Assembly (NCBI GenBank): GCA_913044085.1
Contig: CAJWNW010000042.1
Coordinates: 1-12,831 of the forward strand
Reading direction: 5' to 3'
Source: an uncultured Flavobacteriaceae bacterium
GTDB lineage: Bacteria; Bacteroidota; Bacteroidia; Flavobacteriales; Flavobacteriaceae
DNA length: 12,831 nucleotides
Numbering within the stretch: position 1 is the stretch's first letter; every line of letters begins with the position of its first letter. Below are positions 7,093-12,831 of the stretch, piece by piece. The notes under the pieces were generated by a model. The model saw only the letters and a list, made by a program, of their open reading frames with translations, did no database searches and was not told where the DNA came from. A program made the translations under genes and the position numbers.

Positions 7093-8270
7093 ATATTTCT
7101 GCGCTTTTTCTCCTTTTTTATCAATTCCAATTCACGGTTGGTTTGTCCGGCTACAGAGGTGTTTTCTTCTGCCCTTCGAATCAAATATGGCATGACATCT
7201 TTTACAGGGCCAAAAGGTAAATACTTGGCAGCATTATATTCGAATTTTGCCAAATTGAAGCTGATGTGATCACTCATTCCGTAGAGCTGCCCAAACCATA
7301 CTCTAGGATCATTCTTTTTGATATTTAGATTGGATAAAGTCTTTAACGCTAATAATGTGCTATTTTCATTATGGGTGCCAAGAAAAAGACTGATGTCAGG
7401 GAGATGCTTAAGAATAAACTTTAGACAATTATCAAAATTTATGTCCGTATCTGCTTTGGTTTTGCAAATTGGAGATTTGATGTTTTTGAATTCGGCACGC
7501 TTGCGTTCTTTTTCCATATAGGCGCCTCTAACTAATTTAAAACCCAATTTAAAGTTTTCTTTTTTTGCAATAGCATACAGTTCTTTTAGGTAGTCCAATC
7601 GATTCCAGCGGTAGGCTTGAATTGTGTTGTAAACAACTACGCTTTCTTTGTTGTAGTCCTTCATGAGATCTAATAGCAAGGTATCAGCTGAATCTTGCAT
7701 CCAACTTTCCTCGGCATCTACAAGAACCGCAATTTTCATTTTCTGAGCGTATTTACAAATGGTATGAAAGCGTGTTTTAATGCGCTCCCATTCTTTGTTT
7801 TCTGCTGGGGTTAAAATATCGGATTTACTAACTTTCTCATAAAGCTCAAAACGACCTACAGCAGTAGGTTTAAATACAGCAAATGGCATCGCTTTATTTT
7901 CAGCAGCAAAAGCGATTAGTTCTAAGGTTTTTTCAACTACAAAATTAAATTGCGCTTCATTTTGTTTCCCTTCAACAGAATAATCTAAAACGCTGTAAAC
8001 TCCACTGATATGCATCCGGTCAATTTTAGTCATGCAATCAGCTGCATTGACGCCACCACAAAAATGGTCAAAAACAGTTGATCGAATTAAGCCCTCAACG
8101 GGTAGTTTACTTCTTAAAGCAAAATGCGTGGCCGCAGCTCCAATGCGAACTAAAGGCTGGTTGGAAATCATTTTAAATAAAAAATAAGCCCTTTCAAGCT
8201 CAGCATCTGTTTTTAGATGGAAGGCAATTTCCGTGTTTGAAAAATCTATGTGGGGATTGGATGATTTCAT
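7089..8270 (-). CDS. Proline dehydrogenase (monofunctional, PRODH family)
   Basis: This FAD enzyme oxidises L-proline to pyrroline-5-carboxylate, the first step of proline breakdown, passing electrons to the respiratory chain. The 393-residue protein has only the barrel domain, with no P5C dehydrogenase part as in PutA. Motifs in order: VLVDAEESWMQ (183-), VVYNTIQAYRWNRL (212-), FKLVRGAYMEKER (244-), GTHNENS (298-), WFGQLYGMSDH (325-) and YLPFGPVKDVMPYLIRRAEEN. The RR pair at 365-366 and E368 match the proline carboxylate-binding region. It is divergent from aroB with 69 bases between start codons. An Lrp/AsnC regulator lies beyond aroB; such regulators control proline catabolism in some other bacteria, but no link is shown here. 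The partner P5C dehydrogenase gene is outside the window. Confidence 0.94.
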   Translation of the reverse strand: MKSSNPHIDFSNTEIAFHLKTDAELERAYFLFKMISNQPLVRIGAAATHFALRSKLPVEGLIRSTVFDHFCGGVNAADCMTKIDRMHISGVYSVLDYSVEGKQNEAQFNFVVEKTLELIAFAAENKAMPFAVFKPTAVGRFELYEKVSKSDILTPAENKEWERIKTRFHTICKYAQKMKIAVLVDAEESWMQDSADTLLLDLMKDYNKESVVVYNTIQAYRWNRLDYLKELYAIAKKENFKLGFKLVRGAYMEKERKRAEFKNIKSPICKTKADTDINFDNCLKFILKHLPDISLFLGTHNENSTLLALKTLSNLNIKKNDPRVWFGQLYGMSDHISFNLAKFEYNAAKYLPFGPVKDVMPYLIRRAEENTSVAGQTNRELELIKKEKKRRNI

Positions 8271-8291
8271 ACATCAATAAAATGTTCATTT

Positions 8292-8299
8292 CAAAATTA
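8292..8299 (-). promoter_or_regulatory. Putative -7 promoter element of proline dehydrogenase gene
   Basis: The minus strand reads TAATTTTG, an exact TAnnTTTG match, 21 bases before the ATG at 8270. No clear -33 element is found at standard distance. It sits in the short divergent region shared with aroB. Confidence 0.4.
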
Positions 8300-8322
8300 T
8301 AGAATTCTAATAAATTTCATAC

Positions 8323-8330
8323 TATATTTG
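8323..8330 (+). promoter_or_regulatory. Putative -7 promoter element of aroB
   Basis: TATATTTG matches TAnnTTTG exactly and ends 9 bases before the ATG at 8340. Its last three bases are an in-frame TTG that could be read as an alternative aroB start; lying inside the promoter element, that TTG is unlikely to be transcribed. This supports the ATG as the true start and suggests a very short leader. No obvious -33 TTTG. Confidence 0.45.
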
Positions 8331-8339
8331 AATAACAAA

Positions 8340-9410
8340 ATGAAATCAATTCTAACCACATCCTGCGCCATCCATTTTGGCGACACTGCATTTCAAGCAC
8401 TGCACAGCTATTTACAGTCTAGTAATCACTCCAAAATAATTATTTTGGTAGACGTTAATACAAAAGCTTCGTGTTTGCCTGTACTTATTGATAAGATGGC
8501 AAATAATTTACAAATTGAAATTATTGAAATACCGAATGGAGAAATTCATAAAACAATCATTAGCTGTTTAAATGTATGGAGACGCCTTAGTGAACTAGGG
8601 GCAGATCGAAATTCATTGATGATCAACCTTGGAGGTGGCGTCGTTACTGATCTTGGTGGTTTTGTAGCATCTACTTTTAAACGGGGTCTAAAATTTATCA
8701 ATATTCCTACTTCCCTACTCGCTATGGTCGATGCTTCAGTAGGCGGTAAAACCGGCGTCGATTTAGATCTTTCTAAAAATCAAGTTGGGACCATTACTTT
8801 CGCTGAGATGGTGCTCGTTGATGCAAAATTTTTAGACACACTACCAAAAGAAGAATTACGCTCAGGAATGGCGGAAATGCTAAAACACGGTTTAATTTCT
8901 GACCGCTTGTATTGGGATGCGTTAAAAGGGCTTAAATCGCCTAAAACTGCTGATTTAACGCCTTATATATACCGTTCTGTGGAAATTAAAAATGCAATAG
9001 TAACTCAAGACCCTAATGAAATTAACGTTCGGAAGTTTTTAAATTTTGGACACACCCTGGGGCACGCTATTGAATCTTATTGTCTAGACAGTAAAACCTT
9101 AAAAACTTTGCTACATGGTGAAGCAATTGCAATTGGAATGGTCTTAGAAGCCTTTCTATCTTACAAGCTGTGTGGATTGAGTGAAAATGACTTAATAGCT
9201 ATCAAAACTACGTTTTCTCAAATTTATGAAAAGTGTGAATTTAGGGGAGAAGACATTAAGTCTTTGTTGGATTTACTTAAACACGATAAGAAAAACACTC
9301 ATGGCCGTGTAAATTTCGTATTACTTGAAGCAATAGGAAAATGCTGCTTAGATGTTGAAGTGAGCGAAGCTTTAATCTATAGTGCCTTTAGATATTACGC
9401 AAAAGATTAA
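8340..9410 (+). CDS. aroB: 3-dehydroquinate synthase AroB
   Basis: AroB converts DAHP to 3-dehydroquinate, step two of the shikimate pathway to aromatic amino acids and folate; it is cytoplasmic and needs NAD and a divalent metal. The 356-residue protein has the NAD-binding GGGVVTDLGGFVAST (98-), PTSLLAMVDASVGGKTGVD, a metal-ligand Glu in SGMAEMLKHG, and metal-ligand histidines in FGHTLGHAIES and LLHGEAIAIG. The start chosen is the ATG at 8340. An upstream in-frame TTG at 8328 would add four residues but lies inside the promoter-like TATATTTG. The stop codon TAA at 9408-9410 is immediately followed by the reversed stop of the Lrp/AsnC gene, leaving no spacer. Confidence 0.96.
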   Translation: MKSILTTSCAIHFGDTAFQALHSYLQSSNHSKIIILVDVNTKASCLPVLIDKMANNLQIEIIEIPNGEIHKTIISCLNVWRRLSELGADRNSLMINLGGGVVTDLGGFVASTFKRGLKFINIPTSLLAMVDASVGGKTGVDLDLSKNQVGTITFAEMVLVDAKFLDTLPKEELRSGMAEMLKHGLISDRLYWDALKGLKSPKTADLTPYIYRSVEIKNAIVTQDPNEINVRKFLNFGHTLGHAIESYCLDSKTLKTLLHGEAIAIGMVLEAFLSYKLCGLSENDLIAIKTTFSQIYEKCEFRGEDIKSLLDLLKHDKKNTHGRVNFVLLEAIGKCCLDVEVSEALIYSAFRYYAKD

Positions 9411-9893
9411 CTACTGTAGTTCGTCAAAAATAGAGTGCATCAAACGCTTTTTGTCATTGATACTTTCTTCTAATGAAATCATGGTCTCAGTTCTGTATAT
9501 TCCTTCAATATCATCAATTTTGAATATAATTTCTTTAGCATGGGTTGTACTTTTAGCACGAATTTTACAAAAAATATTAAATTTCCCCGTTGTGATGTGC
9601 GCAACAGTGACATGAGGAATTTCATTGATGCGTTGTAAAACAAACTTGGTTTGGGACGTATTCTGTAGGTAAATTCCTACGTAAGCAATAAATGAATAAC
9701 CTAATTTTTGGTAATCTAAAGTCAAAGATGATCCCTTTATAATTTTTGCATCTTCCATTTTCTTAACACGGACGTGAACGGTACCGGCAGATATAAGAAG
9801 TTTTTTCGCAATGTCCGTGAAAGGGGTGCGTGTATTATCAATCAGCATACTAAGGATTTGGTGATCAACCTCGTCAAGTTTAAATTTGGCCAT
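9411..9893 (-). CDS. Lrp/AsnC-family transcriptional regulator
   Basis: The 160-residue protein has the two-part Lrp layout. Residues about 5-55 form the winged helix-turn-helix (LDEVDHQILSMLIDN, then TDIAKKLLISAGTVHVRVKKME). Residues about 67-145 are the RAM ligand-binding fold, with the typical ITTGKFNIFCKI strand around 100-111 and a late TETMISLEES. Proteins of this family assemble as dimers to octamers and sense amino acids. The neighbours suggest amino acid metabolism (proline dehydrogenase two genes away, aroB next door, M14 peptidase upstream), but the target cannot be read from the sequence. The start at 9893 lies 57 bases after the M14 peptidase stop, on the same strand, so co-transcription with the peptidase is possible. 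Confidence 0.93.
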   Translation of the reverse strand: MAKFKLDEVDHQILSMLIDNTRTPFTDIAKKLLISAGTVHVRVKKMEDAKIIKGSSLTLDYQKLGYSFIAYVGIYLQNTSQTKFVLQRINEIPHVTVAHITTGKFNIFCKIRAKSTTHAKEIIFKIDDIEGIYRTETMISLEESINDKKRLMHSIFDELQ

Positions 9894-9950
9894 TTTTTAT
9901 AATATAATTATTAATTACGTAAATTTAACAAATTATATACAACAAAAAGA

Positions 9951-11117
9951 CTATAAGCGTAAATTATTCTTAACAAAAAGTGAAAATTCCTCTTTTTTTA
10001 TAAAAAAATTGGAAATTGTGACCCCTAATTCAACTTTTTTATTGTTAAAAAGTGTCAAGGCTTCAAATTTGCCATCAATAAATTGGTGTGCACCATAGTC
10101 GTTTAAACAATCAATAGCACTTATTGTGGGAACAAAATGAATTTGACTTTCAGTCAAAACCTCTTCATAAAGAATTCCTATGTCAATTATTGCAGTTTTT
10201 CCATCCACTTCAACAGAAACATTTTTAATCAGAACATCAAAAAATAGCGGTTTATTTTCAGGAATATTAAGGTAAGTTTCAACAGCATCTTTGAGTACAG
10301 TTTTTTGACTTAAACATTTAATGGCACTTAACAAGGCTATGAGCATGTATTTTCGGGTATCTTCTCTGTGGTAATCACCTGAGTGTCCAGCCTCAAAAAG
10401 GATTGTAGGCACTCCTAAAGATTGAAACTTATCGCCAACACAATTAATGTTAAAACTATCGTTAAACCTTGAAATTTTATCTGGTATAAATAATTGCAAT
10501 ACATTGTTAATTTTAGAAATAACCCCCATCGCTTGTTCCCGGTTAGAAGAAATTGAGCGCTCCTTATCTTCTGCGGGGGCCAAAAAACTCAAGCTTGCAG
10601 AATTTTTAGTACCACCAACACAATATATACTGCGTTGGTCATGCATATTAAAACAAAAATCAGGCTCAAAGACATTAAAAGCTTCTCTCAAAACAAGACT
10701 TTCGCTTTGAGTGAGTGCTTGTGCATCTCGATTTAAATCTATGCCATTCGCATTGAATCTATTGTAATCTTGTGCGCCATCAGGATTAAGAATCGGAATT
10801 ATAAAGAAAGAACAGTGCTCTAGAAAGGATGAAATCCCCAAATGTTCTACATTAAATATAAAATCAAAAAGCGCTTTGGTAGAGGTAGACTCATTACCGT
10901 GCATCTGGGACCAGATTAAAATTTTGGAGGGTCCGTTGCCGGCTTTAACCGCAAAAATTGGTTGATTGCGTTCAGAATGACCTGCTATCTCATAACTAAA
11001 ACCATTGGGGAGTCTGTTCAGAATTGGTAAAATATGGGCGTTGGTAATATACCGTCCATTCAGATCTTGAACCTTGCGGTCTGAAAAATTTGAATGTATG
11101 TTTTGATACAGTTCCAT
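9951..11117 (-). CDS. M14-family zinc carboxypeptidase-like metallopeptidase
   Basis: The 388-residue protein has the complete M14 site: zinc ligands H73 and E76 (QMHGNES) and H159 (FNMHDQ), the substrate-carboxylate pair N129-R130 (GIDLNRD), and catalytic E242 (ILFEAGHSGDYH). NPDG at 111-114 is also typical. The catalytic domain spans about residues 20-270. The remaining C-terminal part of about 115 residues looks strand-rich and I do not recognise it. There is no signal peptide or lipobox, so the enzyme is predicted to be cytoplasmic, unlike digestive M14 carboxypeptidases; it might process peptides or peptidoglycan fragments, but the substrate is unknown. The start at 11117 faces the palindrome-rich region shared with the XRE regulator, and a TACTTTTG promoter-like element lies 20 bases upstream. 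Confidence 0.9.
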   Translation of the reverse strand: MELYQNIHSNFSDRKVQDLNGRYITNAHILPILNRLPNGFSYEIAGHSERNQPIFAVKAGNGPSKILIWSQMHGNESTSTKALFDFIFNVEHLGISSFLEHCSFFIIPILNPDGAQDYNRFNANGIDLNRDAQALTQSESLVLREAFNVFEPDFCFNMHDQRSIYCVGGTKNSASLSFLAPAEDKERSISSNREQAMGVISKINNVLQLFIPDKISRFNDSFNINCVGDKFQSLGVPTILFEAGHSGDYHREDTRKYMLIALLSAIKCLSQKTVLKDAVETYLNIPENKPLFFDVLIKNVSVEVDGKTAIIDIGILYEEVLTESQIHFVPTISAIDCLNDYGAHQFIDGKFEALTLFNNKKVELGVTISNFFIKKEEFSLFVKNNLRL

Positions 11118-11137
11118 TTATTGGATAGAGTCAATTA

Positions 11138-11145
11138 CAAAAGTA
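11138..11145 (-). promoter_or_regulatory. Putative -7 promoter element of the M14 peptidase gene
   Basis: The minus strand reads TACTTTTG, an exact TAnnTTTG match, 20 bases before the ATG at 11117. It sits in a small palindrome (ATTAC-AAAA-GTAAT, 11135-11148). The perfect palindrome at 11158-11171 covers the region 13-26 bases upstream of this box, where the -33 contact would be, so a protein bound there could block or help this promoter. Confidence 0.4.
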
Positions 11146-11157
11146 ATCAATCTCTTT

Positions 11158-11171
11158 TTTACATTTGTAAA
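11158..11171. promoter_or_regulatory. Putative operator O1, palindrome TTTACATTTGTAAA
   Basis: Perfect inverted repeat of 6-base arms (TTTACA/TGTAAA) around TT. The identical 14 bases recur at 11345-11358. It lies upstream of the M14 promoter-like box and probably serves the neighbouring XRE regulator. On the plus strand it contains TACATTTG, itself a TAnnTTTG match. Confidence 0.55.
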
Positions 11172-11192
11172 CAGAATTGTGGTCCATTATAG

Positions 11193-11206
11193 TTTACAAA
11201 TGTACA
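11193..11206. promoter_or_regulatory. Putative operator O2, imperfect palindrome TTTACAAATGTACA
   Basis: Same repeat family as O1 and O4 in the reverse-complement orientation, with one mismatch in the right arm (TGTACA instead of TGTAAA). The minus strand contains TACATTTG, which could act as a second -7 element towards the M14 gene with a leader of about 75 bases. Confidence 0.5.
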
Positions 11207-11263
11207 TATTTTAAGTATGTTTATTGAAAATTATAATTTCTTCTAAATATTATAATTAAATTA

Positions 11264-11284
11264 ATGTAAATCATGTATTTACAT
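11264..11284. promoter_or_regulatory. Everted palindrome O3, ATGTAAAT-N5-ATTTACAT
   Basis: Perfect 8-base arms around CATGT. The half-sites TGTAAA and TTTACA are the same as in O1, O2 and O4 but in the opposite order, facing outward with 7 bases between them. It lies midway between the two divergent genes. It may bind the same protein in another arrangement, or be a chance product of AT-rich sequence. Confidence 0.4.
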
Positions 11285-11344
11285 AAATTTATATAAAGGG
11301 TTTAATTAATAAAAATTTAGCGTTTTTATTACTGAAAATAAAGT

Positions 11345-11358
11345 TTTACATTTGTAAA
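11345..11358 (+). promoter_or_regulatory. Putative operator O4 overlapping the -7 box of the XRE regulator gene
   Basis: TTTACATTTGTAAA, identical to O1. The internal TACATTTG (11347-11354) matches TAnnTTTG and ends 34 bases before the regulator's ATG, so the palindrome would cover its promoter. This is the classic layout for autorepression. No clear -33 TTG is visible upstream, so the promoter part is less certain than the palindrome. Confidence 0.55.
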
Positions 11359-11371
11359 TAACAAATTAATA

Positions 11372-11383
11372 CACAAATGTAAA
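11372..11383. promoter_or_regulatory. Operator-like half-site O5, CACAAATGTAAA
   Basis: The right arm TGTAAA and the AA centre match the O2 orientation, but the left arm has two mismatches (TACACA). It lies 5 bases before the regulator's ATG, within the presumed leader or ribosome-binding region. It may be a weak auxiliary site. Confidence 0.3.
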
Positions 11384-11388
11384 AAATT

Positions 11389-11793
11389 ATGAATGCTACT
11401 AAATTTGGTAAGCGTTTAAAAGAAGTTATTGAACATTACAGCCTCTCTGCCTCGGCTTTTGCAGAACTAATTAATGTACAACGCTCCAGTATTTCACACG
11501 TTCTTAGTGGTCGAAACAAACCAAGTTTAGACTTTATTACAAAATTAAATTCAGCCTTGCCTGATGTTAATTTGTATTGGTTGCTAAACGGATCTGGGGA
11601 AATGACCCTCAACCCCTACTCATCAGTAGTTACAGAAAAAAGTGATAAAATATTTGAAAACGGCGAAAATAATTCTAAAAACGAAATACCTTCAAAAAAT
11701 ATGATTTTTAACAACGCCAAGTCTATAGCGCGCATTGTTGTGTTTTACAACGATGGAACCTTTAGTGATTACACTGAAAATGAAAATAACTAA
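11389..11793 (+). CDS. XRE/Cro-CI-type helix-turn-helix transcriptional regulator
   Basis: The 134-residue protein has an N-terminal XRE domain at residues about 5-65, with the recognition region SASAFAELINVQRSSISHVL and the SGRNKPSLDFITKL turn typical of Cro/CI folds. WLLNGSGEM (64-72) is a common motif just after such domains in Bacteroidota. A polar linker of about 40 residues follows, then a short tail, KSIARIVVFYNDGTFSDY, which I recall as recurring in related flavobacterial regulators; its role is unknown. The ATG at 11389 lies directly behind the TTTACA/TGTAAA repeats, so autoregulation is likely. Target genes are unknown; the divergent M14 peptidase is the obvious candidate because one operator lies by its promoter. 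No integrase or phage gene is near, so I do not read it as a prophage repressor. Confidence 0.9.
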   Translation: MNATKFGKRLKEVIEHYSLSASAFAELINVQRSSISHVLSGRNKPSLDFITKLNSALPDVNLYWLLNGSGEMTLNPYSSVVTEKSDKIFENGENNSKNEIPSKNMIFNNAKSIARIVVFYNDGTFSDYTENENN

Positions 11794-11812
11794 AAGTCCG
11801 TACCCTCTTTTG

Positions 11813-11820
11813 TATCTTTA
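11813..11820 (+). promoter_or_regulatory. Possible -7 element of the lipoprotein gene
   Basis: TATCTTTA fits TAnnTTTG except for the last base and ends 4 bases before the ATG at 11825. That would give an essentially leaderless message. The regulator gene ends only 31 bases before the lipoprotein start, so read-through is an alternative. Confidence 0.25.
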
Positions 11821-11824
11821 CAGT

Positions 11825-12193
11825 ATGAAATTTAATATCATACTAATTGTTTTTTTAGTAACCTCTTGTTACGAAGTACAGCGGGACTGCAATGCTTTTA
11901 GAACGGGCACTTTTGAAAGTGAGATTATTTTAAACGAAGTGTTGTTTAACTCAACTTTTAAACGGACTGAATCTCTACAAGTTGAATCTTTTAGAGGGCA
12001 AGTGGACTCTGCCAGTGTACGATGGATCAATGATTGTGAAATGATTTTTAAAACAATAAACCCAAAAACATTGGCTGAGAAAAAAGACATTCACCTTAAA
12101 ATACTAAACACAACAGACAATACTTACAACTTTGAGTATGGCTATATTGGAGAAGCCAACAAACAGAAAGGCACCGCCAGAAGACTGGATTAA
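11825..12193 (+). CDS. Small lipoprotein of unknown function
   Basis: From the ATG at 11825 the protein has 122 residues. It starts with a short lipoprotein signal, MKFNIILIVFLVTSC, with lipobox LVTSC and the acylated cysteine at position 15. The mature part has two more cysteines (C22 in RDCNAF and C71 in WINDCEMIF) that could pair, and is predicted to be mostly beta. An in-frame TTG at 11735 would add 30 residues before the signal, overlap the regulator and hide the lipobox, so I reject it. I recall close relatives in databases carrying the name 'DNA topoisomerase IV', apparently carried over from the neighbouring parC; nothing in this sequence resembles a topoisomerase. Function unknown. 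Its stop overlaps the convergent parC stop by 4 bases (TTAA reads TAA on both strands). Confidence 0.85.
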   Translation: MKFNIILIVFLVTSCYEVQRDCNAFRTGTFESEIILNEVLFNSTFKRTESLQVESFRGQVDSASVRWINDCEMIFKTINPKTLAEKKDIHLKILNTTDNTYNFEYGYIGEANKQKGTARRLD

Positions 12194-12831
12194 AAGAGTG
12201 TTGTTTGCCCTGCCTCAGAACTGTTAGAGTCTTCATCATCAATACCGTCTATTGCCTCTAAATTAGAAATTGGTTCCGAAAGTATTTCAGTATTACTTTG
12301 CAAAGAAGGGGTGATTTTTACTTCTTCTTCATCTATAACATCTAGCTCATCTGCATGAATTTCTTTAGGAGGGTCATAAGGCAATGAGGGTAATAAGTCA
12401 ATTTGATTGACTTTTAATTTAGACAATTGATTTCCCAATGCATTGATACCTTTTACAGCTATAAACTGTTCAATGTCGATACTTTGATTAGGTTTTCGCT
12501 CCCTACCTCTATCTTTGGAAAAGGTAATGTCTACAACGGGGCGCCAATCGGTACTAACGATTTCAAGCCTACTTTTTGCGTGTGATGAGATAAACACTTC
12601 TTCTTTATTTTCATTTTCAACCAAGAAACGCTTGACAAAATATTTTTCTTTTGCGCCATCAAAATACACCACTGAAATAGGTTTGGAAGGCATCCATTTT
12701 TCCAAAACAATCATATCCTCACTAAAATGGGTTGAAACATCTGGTATAATGGTTTTAAGGTTCCCCGATTGTGTAATTATCAACAACCGATCCTCACCTC
12801 TAAATTCGCCAATTAAATCGCCTCTACCATC
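12190..12831 (-). CDS. parC: DNA topoisomerase IV subunit A (ParC), C-terminal 213 residues; 5' part beyond window
   Basis: The open frame runs from the right edge to a TAA at 12192-12190, and there is no start in view; an internal TTG at 12786 is only a leucine codon. The fragment begins DGRGDLIGEFRGEDRLLIIT, characteristic of the C-terminal DNA-wrapping domain of Bacteroidota ParC/GyrA-like subunits. It continues with further strand-rich repeats (SGNLKTIIPDVS, EKWMPSKPISVVYFDG, KEKYFVKRFLVE). An acidic, probably disordered tail follows (DELDVIDEEEVKI, DGIDDEDSNSSE), ending in GQTTLF. Topoisomerase IV decatenates daughter chromosomes together with ParE. The catalytic tyrosine and winged-helix parts lie outside the window. 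The choice of ParC rather than GyrA rests on the divergent C-terminus and recollection of flavobacterial homologues. Confidence 0.88.
   Translation of the reverse strand, partial: DGRGDLIGEFRGEDRLLIITQSGNLKTIIPDVSTHFSEDMIVLEKWMPSKPISVVYFDGAKEKYFVKRFLVENENKEEVFISSHAKSRLEIVSTDWRPVVDITFSKDRGRERKPNQSIDIEQFIAVKGINALGNQLSKLKVNQIDLLPSLPYDPPKEIHADELDVIDEEEVKITPSLQSNTEILSEPISNLEAIDGIDDEDSNSSEAGQTTLF

Noticed and set aside
8328..8339. TTG start adding four residues to AroB
   Set aside because: The TTG is part of the promoter-like TATATTTG, so it would not be in the message if that box is used; the ATG at 8340 fits family N-termini.
9886..10098. Plus-strand open frame of 70 residues across the Lrp/M14 gap
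   Set aside because: It mostly overlaps the 3' end of the M14 gene antisense and its composition is AT-driven, with no motif or promoter.
11264..11284. Hairpin read as an intrinsic terminator
   Set aside because: The stem is almost all A/T with no GC-rich core and no following T-run; it fits a protein-binding palindrome better.
11389..11793. XRE protein as a prophage repressor or the antitoxin of a toxin-antitoxin pair
   Set aside because: No integrase, phage gene or toxin-like partner is adjacent; the next gene encodes a lipoprotein and the surroundings are core genes.
11735..11824. Longer TTG-started form of the lipoprotein
   Set aside because: It would overlap the XRE gene and place 30 residues before a clear lipoprotein signal; the ATG at 11825 is better.

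Overview
The window is AT-rich chromosomal DNA from a member of the Bacteroidota, most likely the family Flavobacteriaceae. Three things support this. LpxC is fused to FabZ in one polypeptide. A PorX-type response regulator carries a PglZ domain; PorX controls the type IX secretion system, which is confined to this phylum. Several start codons lie just behind sequences of the form TAnnTTTG, the Bacteroidota -7 promoter element, and Shine-Dalgarno sequences are not evident. Almost everything recognisable is core genome. I see no insertion sequence, prophage, CRISPR array, tRNA or rRNA.

Layout. (1) Bases 1-3397, minus strand: an envelope operon read as HD-domain phosphohydrolase, then lpxD, then lpxC-fabZ, which runs off the left edge. 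LpxD and LpxC-FabZ build lipid A, and FabZ serves fatty acid elongation. (2) Bases 3499-7092, plus strand: porX, tsaE (tRNA t6A synthesis ATPase), an alanine dehydrogenase-like enzyme and a small membrane-anchored protein. The first two are 6 bases apart and look co-transcribed. (3) Bases 7089-8270, minus strand: proline dehydrogenase, divergent from aroB (8340-9410, plus strand, shikimate pathway). (4) Bases 9411-11117, minus strand: an Lrp/AsnC regulator and, upstream of it, an M14 zinc carboxypeptidase without a signal peptide. (5) Bases 11118-11388: the longest gene-free stretch (271 bases), very AT-rich and holding a family of inverted repeats built from TTTACA/TGTAAA half-sites, two of them identical 14-base palindromes. 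(6) Bases 11389-12193, plus strand: an XRE-type regulator, then a small lipoprotein. (7) Bases 12190-12831, minus strand: the C-terminal end of the topoisomerase IV A subunit (ParC), cut by the right edge.

Most noteworthy are the palindrome array between the XRE regulator and the M14 peptidase, which looks like an autoregulatory operator set overlapping promoter elements; the alanine dehydrogenase-like protein with glutamine where the canonical catalytic histidine should be; and three tail-to-tail gene pairs whose stop codons overlap or abut, leaving no room for a terminator between them. No complete novel system stands out; the XRE/operator locus is the best candidate for undescribed regulation.
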